Notes under the pieces: generated by a model
Told to the model about the DNA's origin: nothing
Database searches by the model: none
The model's input: the letters and a program-made list of their open reading frames with translations, nothing else
Assembly (NCBI GenBank): GCA_051530055.1
Contig: CM121342.1
Span: 9,858,001-9,922,000, forward strand
DNA: 64,000 nucleotides
Direction of reading: 5' to 3'
Source of the DNA: Neoechinorhynchus agilis
Lineage: Eukaryota; Acanthocephala
Translations under genes and position numbers: made by a program
Shown: positions 1 to 11,900 of the stretch, piece after piece
How the letters are laid out: each line of letters begins with the position of its first letter
How positions within the stretch are numbered: the first letter of the stretch is position 1

Positions 1-1419
1 AGTGGTTTCCGCTCGGCACCTTGAAAAGACATCATTTCTTAAATTAAAGATTCATTGCACCATTATTGAATCCTTAGTATAGATGGTAAATGAATCTGTG
101 AACCACTTTAGTCTCGCTTCTGACATCTTTCATAAGTTTATAGCTCACACGAGCACATTTTATTGAGCCTATTGAGCGTATCCGACAAAATGCTTTATTA
201 TCCAATGGAATAGTCTCATTGGATGAAAGTATCAAGTTCACTAAGGCAGTACTGAAAATTAGTACTAACACCATTCTTAAACGGACCTCTGCCGATAAAC
301 TCACCATTTTTTATTATTGAATTCTTAATTCAAACTTTAGTCTATTGACAGTTACTTAGCAACCATTTGTGTTTGATACCAAAATTGGAAAATTCGAGTT
401 ATATTAGCTATTTTTGATACTTTAAGCAAAAAAAATGCGAATTTGCCTTTTTTACTGCATTTTGTCCTCGAAATTACTTTTTCTATTTACGCAGAAATAT
501 CATGGAATATAAGACGAAAATATATTTCAGCGTTAAAAGACGCCTTTAATCTGATTGGTCTTTTGAGATTTTATCTCTACAAATCTTCACTTTTCATTAA
601 AAATGCCGTCTCCACTATTCAGAAGTCCTCCAAAAACTCTATAAGAATACAAGCCTTCTAATATCTTATAAACTCCATTTGACCGAACACCGATCGGGTA
701 CGAGATCTGTTTCGGATAACCGAAAACCCAATGTGATTCTAGTTTTTGAAGCTAGACAACAGATATGAATTTTTTTAACACACGCGTGGGAATTGGTTAA
801 ATGAAAGCAAAATAGGGACAGCAATTCGAGTAAAATTGACGTTTCCGGTAATGATTTAAATTCCGCTATGTATAGTCAAATACGATTAATTGGACCACAG
901 TTTAATCCGAACAGCCAATTATTAGAACCAAAACGATCGCGTGGAGTTCACTGTTGTGCTACATATGTATCCTTCTACTGTTTTCAATTGATTTGGGAAC
1001 ATCCGTTAAGTTTAAGTAAAATTCGCTTTGCTTAAACAATTCTTTGAGTCAAGTGTTCTAATGCTCGAATATTTTGAAAATTAACATGAAATAAATCAGC
1101 GTGTGCAATTCGAAAAACTTTTTTAAAAGTACACTAACAGAATACTATCTTCGTTTTTAGATGTTGTTTAAATCCACTGTGCCTGCAGTTCCATCAATAG
1201 AGTAAATATAAATAATTCAAGTTATATTGGCAGTATTTTCAAATGAATAATACAAAAATTTAATTGTACGGTTTTCGTGCGAAAAAGCTTTGATTTAGAT
1301 TAAATCGCGCTTTTAAAGCACAAAAAATCTTTTATAATTCTATGCTAAAAAACCGTACGTTTGCTTTTGACATCCTGGAGAAATTATACTTTCAGATCAC
1401 CGAAATTGTTCAAGTAAGG
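1..1419. other. Intergenic, no gene recognised
   Basis: AT-rich sequence upstream of the L10 gene. I see only short, low-information open frames on both strands and no tRNA, repeat array or recognisable domain. Confidence 0.5.
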
Positions 1420-2666
1420 ATGGTTCTTACTTCACAACGATGGTTACCCTTGGCATTCTTCGCCCGGACAAAATTAGATTTCAAAGTTCCGTACCCTCGT
1501 CATGATCGAATGAGAATGTTGGAAGAGATTACTAAGCCCGTAATTGAAATGGAAGTACCTGATCCAATTGAAGGCTGTCTACGTTTTAAAACAGCTGAAA
1601 TGAAAAAATCTAACTTGGTTAGAATATCGGCTTTTTGCGATTTGTGTTAACATTTTAAAAATTATACAGATTTCAAAGTATGACAAAGTTATGGCTAACT
1701 ACATAAAGGATATGTTTGAGCGAAATGAGATGATTTTAATATGTCATGAACTTTGGGTTCGACCTATACTCGAGTTCAATTTTCGTGTCATTTTAAGAGC
1801 AGAAGACTCATGCCAATTTCACATATCAGCAGCATGCTTTCAATTTTTTTGTAATTTGCATTTATTATTCAAAGAAGCATGATATTTACGCCTAGCAAAC
1901 ATCTTCAGTAAAAAGCATTTCAAATTTTAGCGGTAAACTTTAAATACGATTGTTTGATTGATTATACCCGATGGGCACATTCAATTTTTTTATTGTCGTA
2001 TTAGAATCGGTCAGATACTTTTGAGATTTGGCATAAAAAATTGTTTTTAGAAATGTTGAATATTTTCCAAAAAGTATTTCTGAAAGTTGTATTCTACTAA
2101 TTAAATTTTATTTCCTTAATCTTTTCACTTTTATAAAAATTAATGGCACGAATCTCTTGCTATGAAACAAAACGGGTTTGAAAGGCACTTATTTGATCCG
2201 CCGGCTTTCGTGTAAGTTAATTTGTTCAATTTACGTTTTTATCTAACCATTTGATATTAATTAGTGAGTACGTTAATAAACACAATAAGCACAAAGAACT
2301 ATTACCGATAGTGCTAAACGGCAGTGGAAATACCGTTTTTATTACATCAAATGAAATTAATTTAGACTCAGCTTTAAAGATGATTCGACAAATGAATCAT
2401 TATTATCTACTTGGTTAGCTTATTTTAACAAATGTAACTATCAGTATTCATTGAGAAGTCGAAAAGGTGCTCTGTTGAATGGACAAATCGTGAAGGCGGA
2501 TAAATTAAGACAATTATCGAGATCAACACCAACGCGGTCGGCAGCACAAGCAGCTATTCTTAGTACAATCATTAAGTTATTGATCGGAATGTATTCATCT
2601 ACTACCGGGTTAAAAATACCTGCTACGTTACTCAAAATGATCGAATACGGCGAGCGAGACCAATAA
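1420..2666 (+). CDS. MRPL10: Mitochondrial large-subunit ribosomal protein L10 (uL10m), multi-exon
   Basis: Component of the mitochondrial 39S stalk base, acting in mitochondrial translation. The predicted N-terminus (start ATG 1420) is followed by PYPRHDRMRMLEEITKPVIE, matching the conserved start of animal uL10m. Exon 1 is 1420-1617 (66 codons). GT at 1618 and AG at 1668-1669 join in phase to an exon from 1670 reading KDMFERNEMILICHE, which fits the EIAAVFQDNRMIAVCQ block of the human protein. Later exons are clear: one ends at about 2212 (FERHLFDPPAF), one runs from 2265 to about 2423 (KELLPIVLNGSGNTVFIT, IRQMNHYYLL), and the last starts near 2446 (LRSRKGALLNGQIVKADKL) and stops at 2664-2666. 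The region 1758-2130 is not resolved, so the exon chain is incomplete there. Family assignment comes from colinear similarity over four blocks. An upstream in-frame ATG at 1342 exists but 1420 gives the more natural start. Confidence 0.8.
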
Positions 2667-5065
2667 AAATTTTTTATTAAGGTTTATATAAATCAATCTC
2701 TGGCTCTTTCGCCCTATAGGATATAAATGCTTCTAAACTTTACTGGAATTATTTAGTTTCAAAGAGTTTAAGACTTTGTGTTGAACAAAAAACACTTTGG
2801 CTGCAGGATTATTTGTCTGCAAATTATGCATAGAAAACAACACTAATATATAATTGAAAAATAACGAAAGTAGAATTTCTTTTTGAGTTTTCTTACTTTA
2901 AAGAAATATCGAAATTTATATAGAAAAGGCATTACTACGGAATTCTATGATTTTAACTAACTTTTAATTTTTAAATATTGATTTATAATTTTATCTCAAC
3001 ACGTTAACATTAGTGATCAGTTCAATTTTTTTGCTTAAATTATTGAATGCAAAAAATTTTGATAGTTGAAAATTATTAATGCTATACAATTCTAAAAATA
3101 ATAAGTAAAACAAAAGTACCAAGAAATATTCATTTTCAAGAAAAGAATGCGGAGATCAATCTTGATCAGCAGCTAATTCAAACATAATCATCGATTTCAA
3201 TTTTCCATAAATTTTCGACAATGACAATCAGTTCATTTTAATAAACACAGCTGCGAGAAATTTTCGAGTAAAAATTAGGAATAAAGAAAAACGTTTAATA
3301 CTTAGGCGAATCGATATACCATCAAATATATCTGCACATTTTATTAAAAAAGAAACAAATTAAATAAAGATGAGCTTAAATAAAATTTATGTGCAGCACC
3401 TAAACCGTCTAAATAATTCATGTTCGTAAACCATACACTATTAACGGATAATGACTGCACCTAGAAATTTTTTACGTCGAAAACATTTGAAGATTGTGAG
3501 TCTAAAAAATAAAAATTCATTTAACATAAAAATTGCTCATAAATCTAACCAACTTAGATGCAATTACTTATTTCAGCTAATTTCGAAAGACTATATTTTC
3601 AACCAATAAAATTTCTAGAAACGCAATAAGTGCGGCTTTTAGCATTACTTAATATTTACCACTTCTAACCTAATTTTTTATAAAACTAAGAGCAAATAAT
3701 TAAATTATTTCAGTCATTCTTCGTTTTCATGCAATCTTGTTCCAAAACATTTTAATTAATATCATTAAATTAACGCAAATATCGTTTTTAATTCACCTTA
3801 ACGCTATATGCTTGCACTTGAAGTTTAAAAATTGCGAACGAGTGACAATGAAATTTAAAAAGTTTACATTAATAATTATCCTTTAAGTTTAAAAATTGTA
3901 ATGCGAAAATTTAAAAACCATTATCTTGCAAAAGAAGTAGAAATAATTACTTTTCATTAAGTCTAGTGAGAAGTTGTTTGATCTTTATTGATTTTCCACA
4001 TTTACTGTTGAGTATTTTTGTGTAATGTTTAGCAAAGCGAAAAAGATGAAATAATAACTGGAAATCCGGTGACTGTGGACTATTTAGGTGGTACAATAAG
4101 CTGAAAATAAATGCAAGACTTGATTTAAAAATTCGCATTTTTTTATCATTTACAACGTGCAATTAATTTCGAAGATTTGATTCAATTCCGTTCGGAACTA
4201 TTTGTTTTAAGCAATCTCGATGCAGTTTCGAGATAAAATGATTAATTAGTTTTCGGCTATTGATCCGCAGACGCTACTCGTGCACCAAGGCCAGCGTGAC
4301 AGAATGTGTAATGTCAACAGGCTTCAAGGTATTTGATTGATCGAATTCTAACAAACAATCAATACGTTTAAAGCGCGTTATGTAATTGGCCTTTATTTTT
4401 CTCGACAAAATTTTATAATATTTACTTGACGCCCGCAATTGAAGAAATCAAGGTCGTTTAAAATCAGCACGTTTAAATGCGCCGAAACGCTCGATTTACA
4501 CAAGGGAAAGCGAGCTAACTTCGTTTAATGGATCGAATCCATTACAGAGATCAGATAAAATAAGACGACAAAGCCTCAAATGGATGTCGACACGAGTCCT
4601 GAGTTCGTTCTATTATTTACAGAAGCACGACGAACTTACATTAACCTTTTCCATCATCAATTCTAGACTACACGCGAGTGCACTATGGGAAAGAGAATGC
4701 TTAATTATCCTCCAGAGTATACGCCTGCATTCTAGAATGCTGATATCTGATTGGCTGCACGATGTTGCATAAAAAATGATCAATGATGGTTGCAGAAAGG
4801 AGAACGAACATTTGTCCTGAATATTTGCCACTGAGATAGGATTGCCATTTCTCTCCGGGGTGGAGTTTTCAAGAAAAAGTACTAACGAGGAGAGAGAACA
4901 GATGGACGGTGTTGTGTATGTCCCAGGCCATTAATGACTTTGTCGTCTGTAGAGCGCTCTCTCATTCGTTACTGATAGATATAGGCTAGAAAGCAAGAAT
5001 CTGACCCAGATCTGTAGACAGATCTACACGACTCCAACTACCTAGTTTGGTTGAGGCACTTGCTA
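2667..5065. other. Long AT-rich intergenic region upstream of the Hox gene
   Basis: About 2.4 kb without a supportable gene. It is very AT-rich to about 4.2 kb, then of mixed composition from 4.26 kb up to the Hox start, which is where 5' UTR and promoter of the Hox gene are expected. One palindromic homeodomain-type site lies at 4526-4544. Confidence 0.5.
4526..4544. promoter_or_regulatory. Palindromic pair of TAATGG-type homeodomain half-sites
   Basis: The 19-base sequence TAATGGATCGAATCCATTA is a perfect inverted repeat (8-bp arms, 3-bp centre), 520 bp upstream of the Hox start. Each arm carries a TAAT core, the classical homeodomain target. Function as an auto- or cross-regulatory site is inference. 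Confidence 0.35.
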
Positions 5066-6433
5066 ATGATGCACTGTTCTACTTTAGAGTGGGAAAATTC
5101 GCAACAAAGCACTAGAATGAGCGGCACCGAGTACCAACAAACTGCGATTAACTCGTCTTCCTTGCATCCGATACCATCTTCTAATCTGACTGTGGCAACA
5201 AACAACCGCAGTCCCAGAACAAGCATCCCTGAAGAAAGTAATAATCGTTTTTTACCAACAATTGACCCCAAAGTCTGCCCTCCATTAAACCAAAATAATG
5301 ATCCCATGTCGCTACAACATCCACATTATTCGACTATACAAAACGGTAGCAACCATTTACAACAGAGCCAATCAACCAATACCTTCTCCGGATTTAACAA
5401 TAATGCACAAGATATTCAAGGAAACTACGCCATCGATCCTTCTCAATATTATTACTTCGATCGGTCTGGTCAATACGACCAAACTTACTCTACCTATCAA
5501 AGCGGAAGAGAATATTTTGATAGCGCAAACATTTACAATTATTCTTCAGCGAATGGACCCTATGCAAATCCTCAAATTCAAGGTGCATACACAAATTATC
5601 AAGAAAGTGATCAACAAAATTTCAATTTCGCAGCACCGTATCAGCAAACACAATATCAAGCGCCTTTTGATTATTTTCAACAGAATTTTCCTCAATACGA
5701 CCAACCAATGCAACAAACTCATTACAATCCTTCAATAATAGATGAAATTCCACAAATGCAGAACAATCTGACGATTGCTTCACAAGTAGATCAGAATAAA
5801 ATGGAACCTGAAATTCATTCCAATTCGATGTTAAATGCTGAAGTTAGTGACCAATTATCTACTCAAAACGTTATATATCCGTGGATGAAAAAAATTCATT
5901 CCACGTCAGCACGTAAGTTTTAAATGAAAAATACTTTGCCGACTTTATTATTTAATTTTTTAGCAACAGATCCCCAAACCGATATTTATCAAAACACAAC
6001 AAAATTAAGTTCTACAGTAGGTCACGGCAAAAGCAAAAATTCATCCAGCAGTCAAGGAAATGTTGTAATGGTTGAAAGCAAAAGAGCCCGTACAGCTTAC
6101 ACTCGACACCAAGTCCTCGAGTTAGAAAAAGAGTTTCACTATAATAAATACCTTACAAGAAGGCGGAGAATCGAAATTGCACATTCCTTAACACTGAGTG
6201 AACGACAGATTAAAATTTGGTTTCAGAACAGAAGGATGAAGTGGAAAAAAGATCATAAATTACCTAACACAAAATGCAAATTAAGTAGCAACCAATCATA
6301 TACAAAGCCAGATTCAGAAATTGTTAATTCTGGAGATGAACAAAGAGGCAAAAGGAGCATTACAAGTCCAATGGAAATCGGTGCACAATCTAAACAACCG
6401 AAATGTACAAATTCAGATATATTTTGTGACTAA
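5066..6433 (+). CDS. Dfd: Hox4-class homeobox transcription factor (Deformed)
   Basis: Sequence-specific nuclear transcription factor patterning the head or anterior trunk. Exon 1 is 5066-5912, a 51-nt intron (GTAAGT...TTTTAG) is 5913-5963, and exon 2 is 5964-6433, giving 438 aa in frame. The N-terminal 270 residues are rich in Gln, Asn, Tyr and Ser, as in other Dfd proteins. The hexapeptide YPWMKKIH (about residues 271-278) binds Exd/PBC cofactors. The homeodomain is about residues 321-380: [20 protein letters not shown], then [13 protein letters not shown], then [14 protein letters not shown], with Gln50. The C-terminal flank HKLPNTK is diagnostic of Hox4/Dfd. The intron between hexapeptide and homeodomain is the conserved Hox position. 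Start choice: ATGs at 5066, 5069 and 5117 are all possible; the frame is open slightly further upstream without an ATG. No second Hox gene lies in the remaining 57 kb, so it is not in a tight cluster here. Confidence 0.93.
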
Positions 6434-6451
6434 ATATTTCAATGTTTTGTT

Positions 6452-6457
6452 AATAAA
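6452..6457 (+). terminator. Poly(A) signal AATAAA after the Hox gene
   Basis: AATAAA 19 bp after the Dfd stop codon; another AATAAA-like run lies near 6540. The interval to 7005 holds no gene that I can support. Confidence 0.4.
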
Positions 6458-7005
6458 AATTATTTTAAATGAACATTTCGCAACTCACGTTTGCACCTAC
6501 TCGTATTCGCTAATATTTGCTCTTAGTCGGCTGATGAAAAATAAATAAAAGGGAGTTACTTTTCGCCAGAACATTGACACTCTCGAATCATCAAAAAAGC
6601 CGCTGCCACTTGAGATGAAACTTGAATACCCTTTTGAAAGTTTCAGTAAAAACCCCTTTAAATAATATTGTTAAAAAGGACATTCGAATGCCATAAGGTA
6701 ACCGGCAGTTCGCTAAAAGCAATTAATCATCCACTTTGAAGGTCTGAAGTCTTTGATTGGACGGTGCTTGATAACCATGATTGAAAGTAGACTATGTAGC
6801 TTACTCACGTTATTGAGTCGACTGTCAACAGTCGCCGAATTGCCAAAAATAATTAGCTATAATTTCTACGCTCAGCGATTATAAAACGAGTGTTTCATGT
6901 ATTTGATTATAATCATCGAAAATTAACCCAGCATTCACACCGATTATAGATATTATGATACCAAAAAAAGCAAATTTATCTCTCTCTTCTTGTTAAGCAA
7001 ATACT

Positions 7006-8008
7006 TTATCCAAAATTTTTGGCACAGAAATGAAGGACTTTGTGAGCTAAATATCGTCCAGGACACTTTCTAAGCCCATATCCGTAAGGTGATAGATCGT
7101 TGAGTTCGATTTTGCGGCCAATTTCTTTGTTTTTTAATTGGTTAATTTGTTTAGACGCGATATTTACTAGATTTGCGGCGATCATGGTTTTTTTACAAAA
7201 ATAAAACGGCGGAATATCATCTCCTTCAACAACCATCCTGGGCATTCTAACGTCGGAATCTACCAAATGCATTTGAATCAATAGAGGACAAGCTCTTAAT
7301 AGTGCCATATCAATGCTTTCCTTCTCGTCAATTCTATCCATATACTTCATGAACACTTTTGCGAGACAAAATGCACCGTGCCCAATCACAACCCAATTGT
7401 CGGTAGTACCATGCCAAACTTGAAAAAGTTTATCGTCGTTTTTATATTCAGGAACGTAGTTTACGTTTTCAGTTTTGTCCATATCTCCCCATTTGAGCAA
7501 TAATTTTATATTAAATCGAATTTTTATAATCGCTCGTCCTCAAAAAATTCAGATTTTAAATTAGAAAATATTTATATAGTAAATTGAATTGCTGATTTTT
7601 GTCCAAAATATGATAATTTGAAAGACTTACATCTAGAAAATTAGGCATTACCGGTTTGAATTTGAATAGATCGAATTCAAGATGCGACGGACCGCGTTCC
7701 TTTGGTATTCTATTAAATTCTGGCATTTGAAAGTATTCATCAGCAAGTTTAGCGTTGTTTATAAGAACAATTCGACCACGTAAGCTTAGGACGGTGTTGA
7801 TGTGTTCAAAATCTTGGTGTGATTTAAGTACTAGTCGAGTGTCACTATGAAGACCACGAGCTGTAGACCAATCGTTAAGGTAATCTCTCGGTCCAGGTGG
7901 GATCCTATATCGTGTTTTATCGAATACGATTTTACATATTACAAGTAGAGCTATAAGTACAATATGGGGTAAAATAAACTTGAAGAATATCTCGAATATC
8001 GAAGACAT
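7006..8008 (-). CDS. Short cytochrome P450-like protein, possibly decayed
   Basis: Membrane-anchored haem-thiolate monooxygenase family. Exon 1 (8008 down to 7631) gives a start Met, an N-terminal membrane segment (ILPHIVLIALLVICKIVF), the Pro-rich hinge IPPGPR and a B-helix-like region. Exon 2 (about 7538 down to 7006) gives a K-helix-like ALLRACP, an aromatic region ending IPPFYF, and the haem loop YGYGLRKCPGRYLA with the ligand Cys. Only about 303 aa are present against about 500 usual; the I-helix (A/G)GxxT region is not seen. The ExxR Glu appears to be Ala. The junction has a good donor (GTAAGT at 7630) and a possible acceptor at 7539-7540, but the frame is off by one base. It may be a pseudogene or a partly mis-resolved gene. 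Family call good, function doubtful. Confidence 0.65.
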
Positions 8009-8911
8009 TAATCTAAGCTTTTATCTGAAAATGAATGTTTGTCAAATTTAAGCGTATAACAGCCGAATCAAAGAGATGCAATCTTATGATGCTTGAGATG
8101 GTGGATGAATATCAGTATAATTGATTTACAGGAAGAAAATCTTTGGAAATACTAACCTCACTCAAACAACACACTTAAGAATGTCATCAGACGCAGCATA
8201 GTGACTCTTTTGAAAGGGAAAAACGCAAGTGAGGAGGAGAGCGATGGTGCCAATTGTGTTTGTGTGCTGGTGAGTGCAGAAAAGTACGTTCTCGTATCTG
8301 CTCATTTCCTTTATATGAGTGTGCTCAAAATGAGTAAAAATTATTGTTTTATTCTGTATAAAACCATTCGAAAACTCATTAAAATCGAATGACATAGTTG
8401 GATATGAGTAAAGCACTGGCTTTAAAAATGCTGGGAAAATTTATTTTTGAGAGTTTTCTTTGTCTCTTGCTCTCGAAACCGTCTATTAAAAGAATCTTTT
8501 CTCCTAGTGCTTTTACAACGAGGGAAGTTTATTGCCTTCAGAGTGACGATTCTTTATAAAAGGTTCGTGCTTCTCTTAAAGAAAATGTGCAGGAGTTGTT
8601 CGTGAATAATGTAGCTTTTCGGAGTCCTGATGAAACGCAGAAAACCATACTTCGTTTTTAAATATAAAATACCTAACAAACTTGTATGTTAGAAGACGCT
8701 GTGACTAGACTGTGAGTTAGTTTAATAACCCTGTGGGCCGAAAAATCCATTTAGCAAAATTATTACGAAACGTCTACGCCGCCTTTCACCTGTATATGGA
8801 TTTTTAACACCGACAGCCCTTTCTTGAGACAGTCACGTAAAGCCTACAAAAGACGCCTTCGTTTGACTTATCTTCAAGAAGACGAAAACTCAAATCTGGT
8901 GTATTTAGTCG
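8009..8911. other. Intergenic spacer between divergent P450-like and LMO7-like genes
   Basis: Shared upstream region of a minus-strand and a plus-strand gene. No convincing ORF. It holds an isolated CGAAACGTC near 8766 without the rest of the hammerhead-like core. Confidence 0.4.
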
Positions 8912-11900
8912 ATGTCCGAGACTGAGAAAATGAGTAAAGAAGGGAAGGGTATGAGAAATAAGTTGATTTATCAACATCAAGAAGATGATTTCGACGATTC
9001 CGACTATAAGAGTCTGATCAGTCCAGGAACAACGGCCGGTGGAGTGACATGGAGGTCCGCGTCTTCTGCAGAGGATAATTCTAGCCAAGTCAAATTGACC
9101 ACAAGATTTTCAGCGTCGCATGCGAGTTCGAGGTCAACTTTGCTTGACCCGCATCAGTATATACGGTCCGCTGGAGTAAGTACTTTAAAGGACAAGGCAC
9201 AAGAGCAGTTGGATATTTGTATTCTAAACAAGAAACGAGCTGAAGCTAAACGAAATGAATTGACTGAAGTTATGGCCGAGCGATCAAAACCGTCAGAGTT
9301 TGAATGGAACGATGTAAGTACATGATGTCGATATGCGAGGAACCGGGGGGAATGTGATTGGAATTATTGTGTTTAGAAGTCTTCACCCGCACTAAATGAT
9401 TATTTATCAAAGACGTTTTGCGAACCTCACCGTTGGTTCATCATCAGTTTGTTCGCTAAGCGTCTATTACTAACAAACTGATGATGAACCTCCGGTGAGG
9501 TTCGCAAAACGTCTTTAATAAATAATCATTTGTTGCGGGTGAAGACTTCTAAACAATAATTCCTAAGTACATGATAACTTTTTATCTACTCGAACTTCAC
9601 GTCGCAATCCTCCATCAAAATGTGAATTGCGTGTGAGTTTTTTGAGTCATTTGCATACACACACATAGATATATGGGGTGTGTGTGTGGTCTACACCTCA
9701 TTTACTTTGCCGCTCATGTCTTTAAAAAGAAGATATTCGGAAATAGTAGACTGAAATTCTATTATACCGCTTAAATAGTAAATAGTTTTGCCCCAATCAA
9801 TATACAAAAGTAATATGGTGAATTAAATCAAATTAATTTAGGTCATTAATTTAATCAATTGTTTTAAAGTTATCCGCTCTATTCAATTAAACTTCTGCAC
9901 AGACAATAGTGAATTTGAATGTACTTATAAGCACACTTTAAGCTCAAAAAGTATTCGAGGTTCCCTCTCTTAAGAGAGTGAAAAACACAAAGAATCGCTA
10001 CCCTAAAATTGATTGAAATTCTATTATGCCACTTAAATAGTTAACAGTTTTGCCCCAATGAACATACAAAAGTAACATGGTGAATTGAATCAAATTAATT
10101 TAGGTCATTAATTTAATCAGTTGTTTTAATGTTATCCGCTCTAGTGAATTTAAAAGTATTTATAAGCACACTTTGAAAACACAAAGAATGGATGTTTTAA
10201 ATTTATTCGATTTTTTGATAACAAGAAAAAACAATTTTGCTAACATAATGAGTCAACTAAATTTGGAGAATTTCTATGAAATTTACTTTAAGTACCGTGA
10301 AAAACAAACAAACATTTCATAACTTAAATAATAATAACTGTTTCGAAGCCCGTGCCGTGAATGTTTATAAACTCTTTTATTCAAGAGTAAAAATTCCTAC
10401 TACAGAGTATTAAAGCATTTTATAACGACATAGAATTATTAGCGCAACACAATTTAAAACCAGGTTTGTGCAGATTTAAAAACCACTTTCGATTCACTTT
10501 TAGTAAACTAGACGCATGTGAAATGTCTAAAAGTTTTTTATTCAAAATATTTTTCCTAGCAATTCTACAATTTTCAACAAAGAAATAATTTATCGCTCTC
10601 TACAATTGGATGCCATTCATAGAGAACAAAATTTTAATGTTTCCCCCCAGATTATCGACTATTTGAAATAAATATGAGAAAACTATATCAACGGCTCTGA
10701 AAATTTCACATCGATTCTAGATGGACGACGACGAAATGTTTCCCATGATGGTAACCCATTAAGCACAAATTGAAAAAAACATTTTTCATTTAGGACCTGG
10801 AACGATGGAAAAATAAGCGAAAGCAAAAACACTCAAAAACACGTTCTTCAGCATTTTCTAATGATCCAAGCTCAGCATCGCCGCTGAAACCTGTTTCTCA
10901 AATGCTGACAACATCATTTAAAACGGAGGAAAACGTCGAAAAAGTTGATCATGGTCCCAAAGAAAATTCAACAAAAACAATATTCGAAGCAAAAGAAGTT
11001 CTCCTTAATAAAGAAGATGTTAATCAAACAAAAGTACCCGTGTTGGAAACAGCTATTAAAGTCGAGCCTACCGCTGCGACGGCAGAGAAAATTCAAGAGA
11101 AATTTGATATCAAGAAAAATAGAGTGACTAAAAAGGTAATTGGGAAGTGACAAAATATTTCTTTACATGACAAAGCATTCAATTTGATGTTTTTATCGTT
11201 GCACTTGAACATGAAATTAATATAGAGCGCGCAATGCCACGTTGGAACGTATGTGGTAAATCAGAAATTTATTTTTGAATTGTTTCATTAAAAGATTGGG
11301 AGGAGTTTGGTGAATCCTTTTTTCATAGCATGGACGTAGATGGTCTCTCCTTGTTAAATAAAAATTCAAAAAGCTAAAGGTTCTCCTGGCAAAGAAAAGG
11401 GAACAAAATTGCTATTTGATTATCTTATGAAATTTTTCATGCTAATTGTTACCTTTTAATATTGATATTTTGATCCCATTGGCTGGACAAAAAAGTCTAA
11501 AAGATTAGAAAAGAAAATTGTTTATTTCCAATAGGTTTCGTAAGAAAATAAATAAAAAAATCGGTATAGAAGTAGCCACTTGCGAAAATTGAATTTTTTA
11601 ATGTACTTTGTTTAAAAAAATGGAATTTCGTAATAAAATCATGCCGTCTACTAGCAGGAACAGCTTAAAGATTCGTATATTTTGTCGTGCGATGACCAAG
11701 TTCATCCTTTATAAAATTCCCGAAAAAATAGCTCTTTTGCCTATTCTGCTATTTAGTTCAGTTTTTAACATCTATGATAAATTCAATAGATATCACTTCC
11801 TAAGCTATAATTCAGACCAAAATCACGCTGACAATTGAGAAGAATAAAGACACTGATTCGTTTGGAATTGAAATCGGAGTCAATGAGAACGAGATTGGAT

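Noticed and set aside
5298-5738. 146-codon ORF overlapping the Hox exon in another frame
   Set aside because: Shadow of a Gln/Asn/Tyr-rich coding exon; no independent support.
8755-8790. Further hammerhead motif (CGAAACGTC near 8766)
   Set aside because: No CTGANGA, no stem II hairpin and no arms nearby; chance match.
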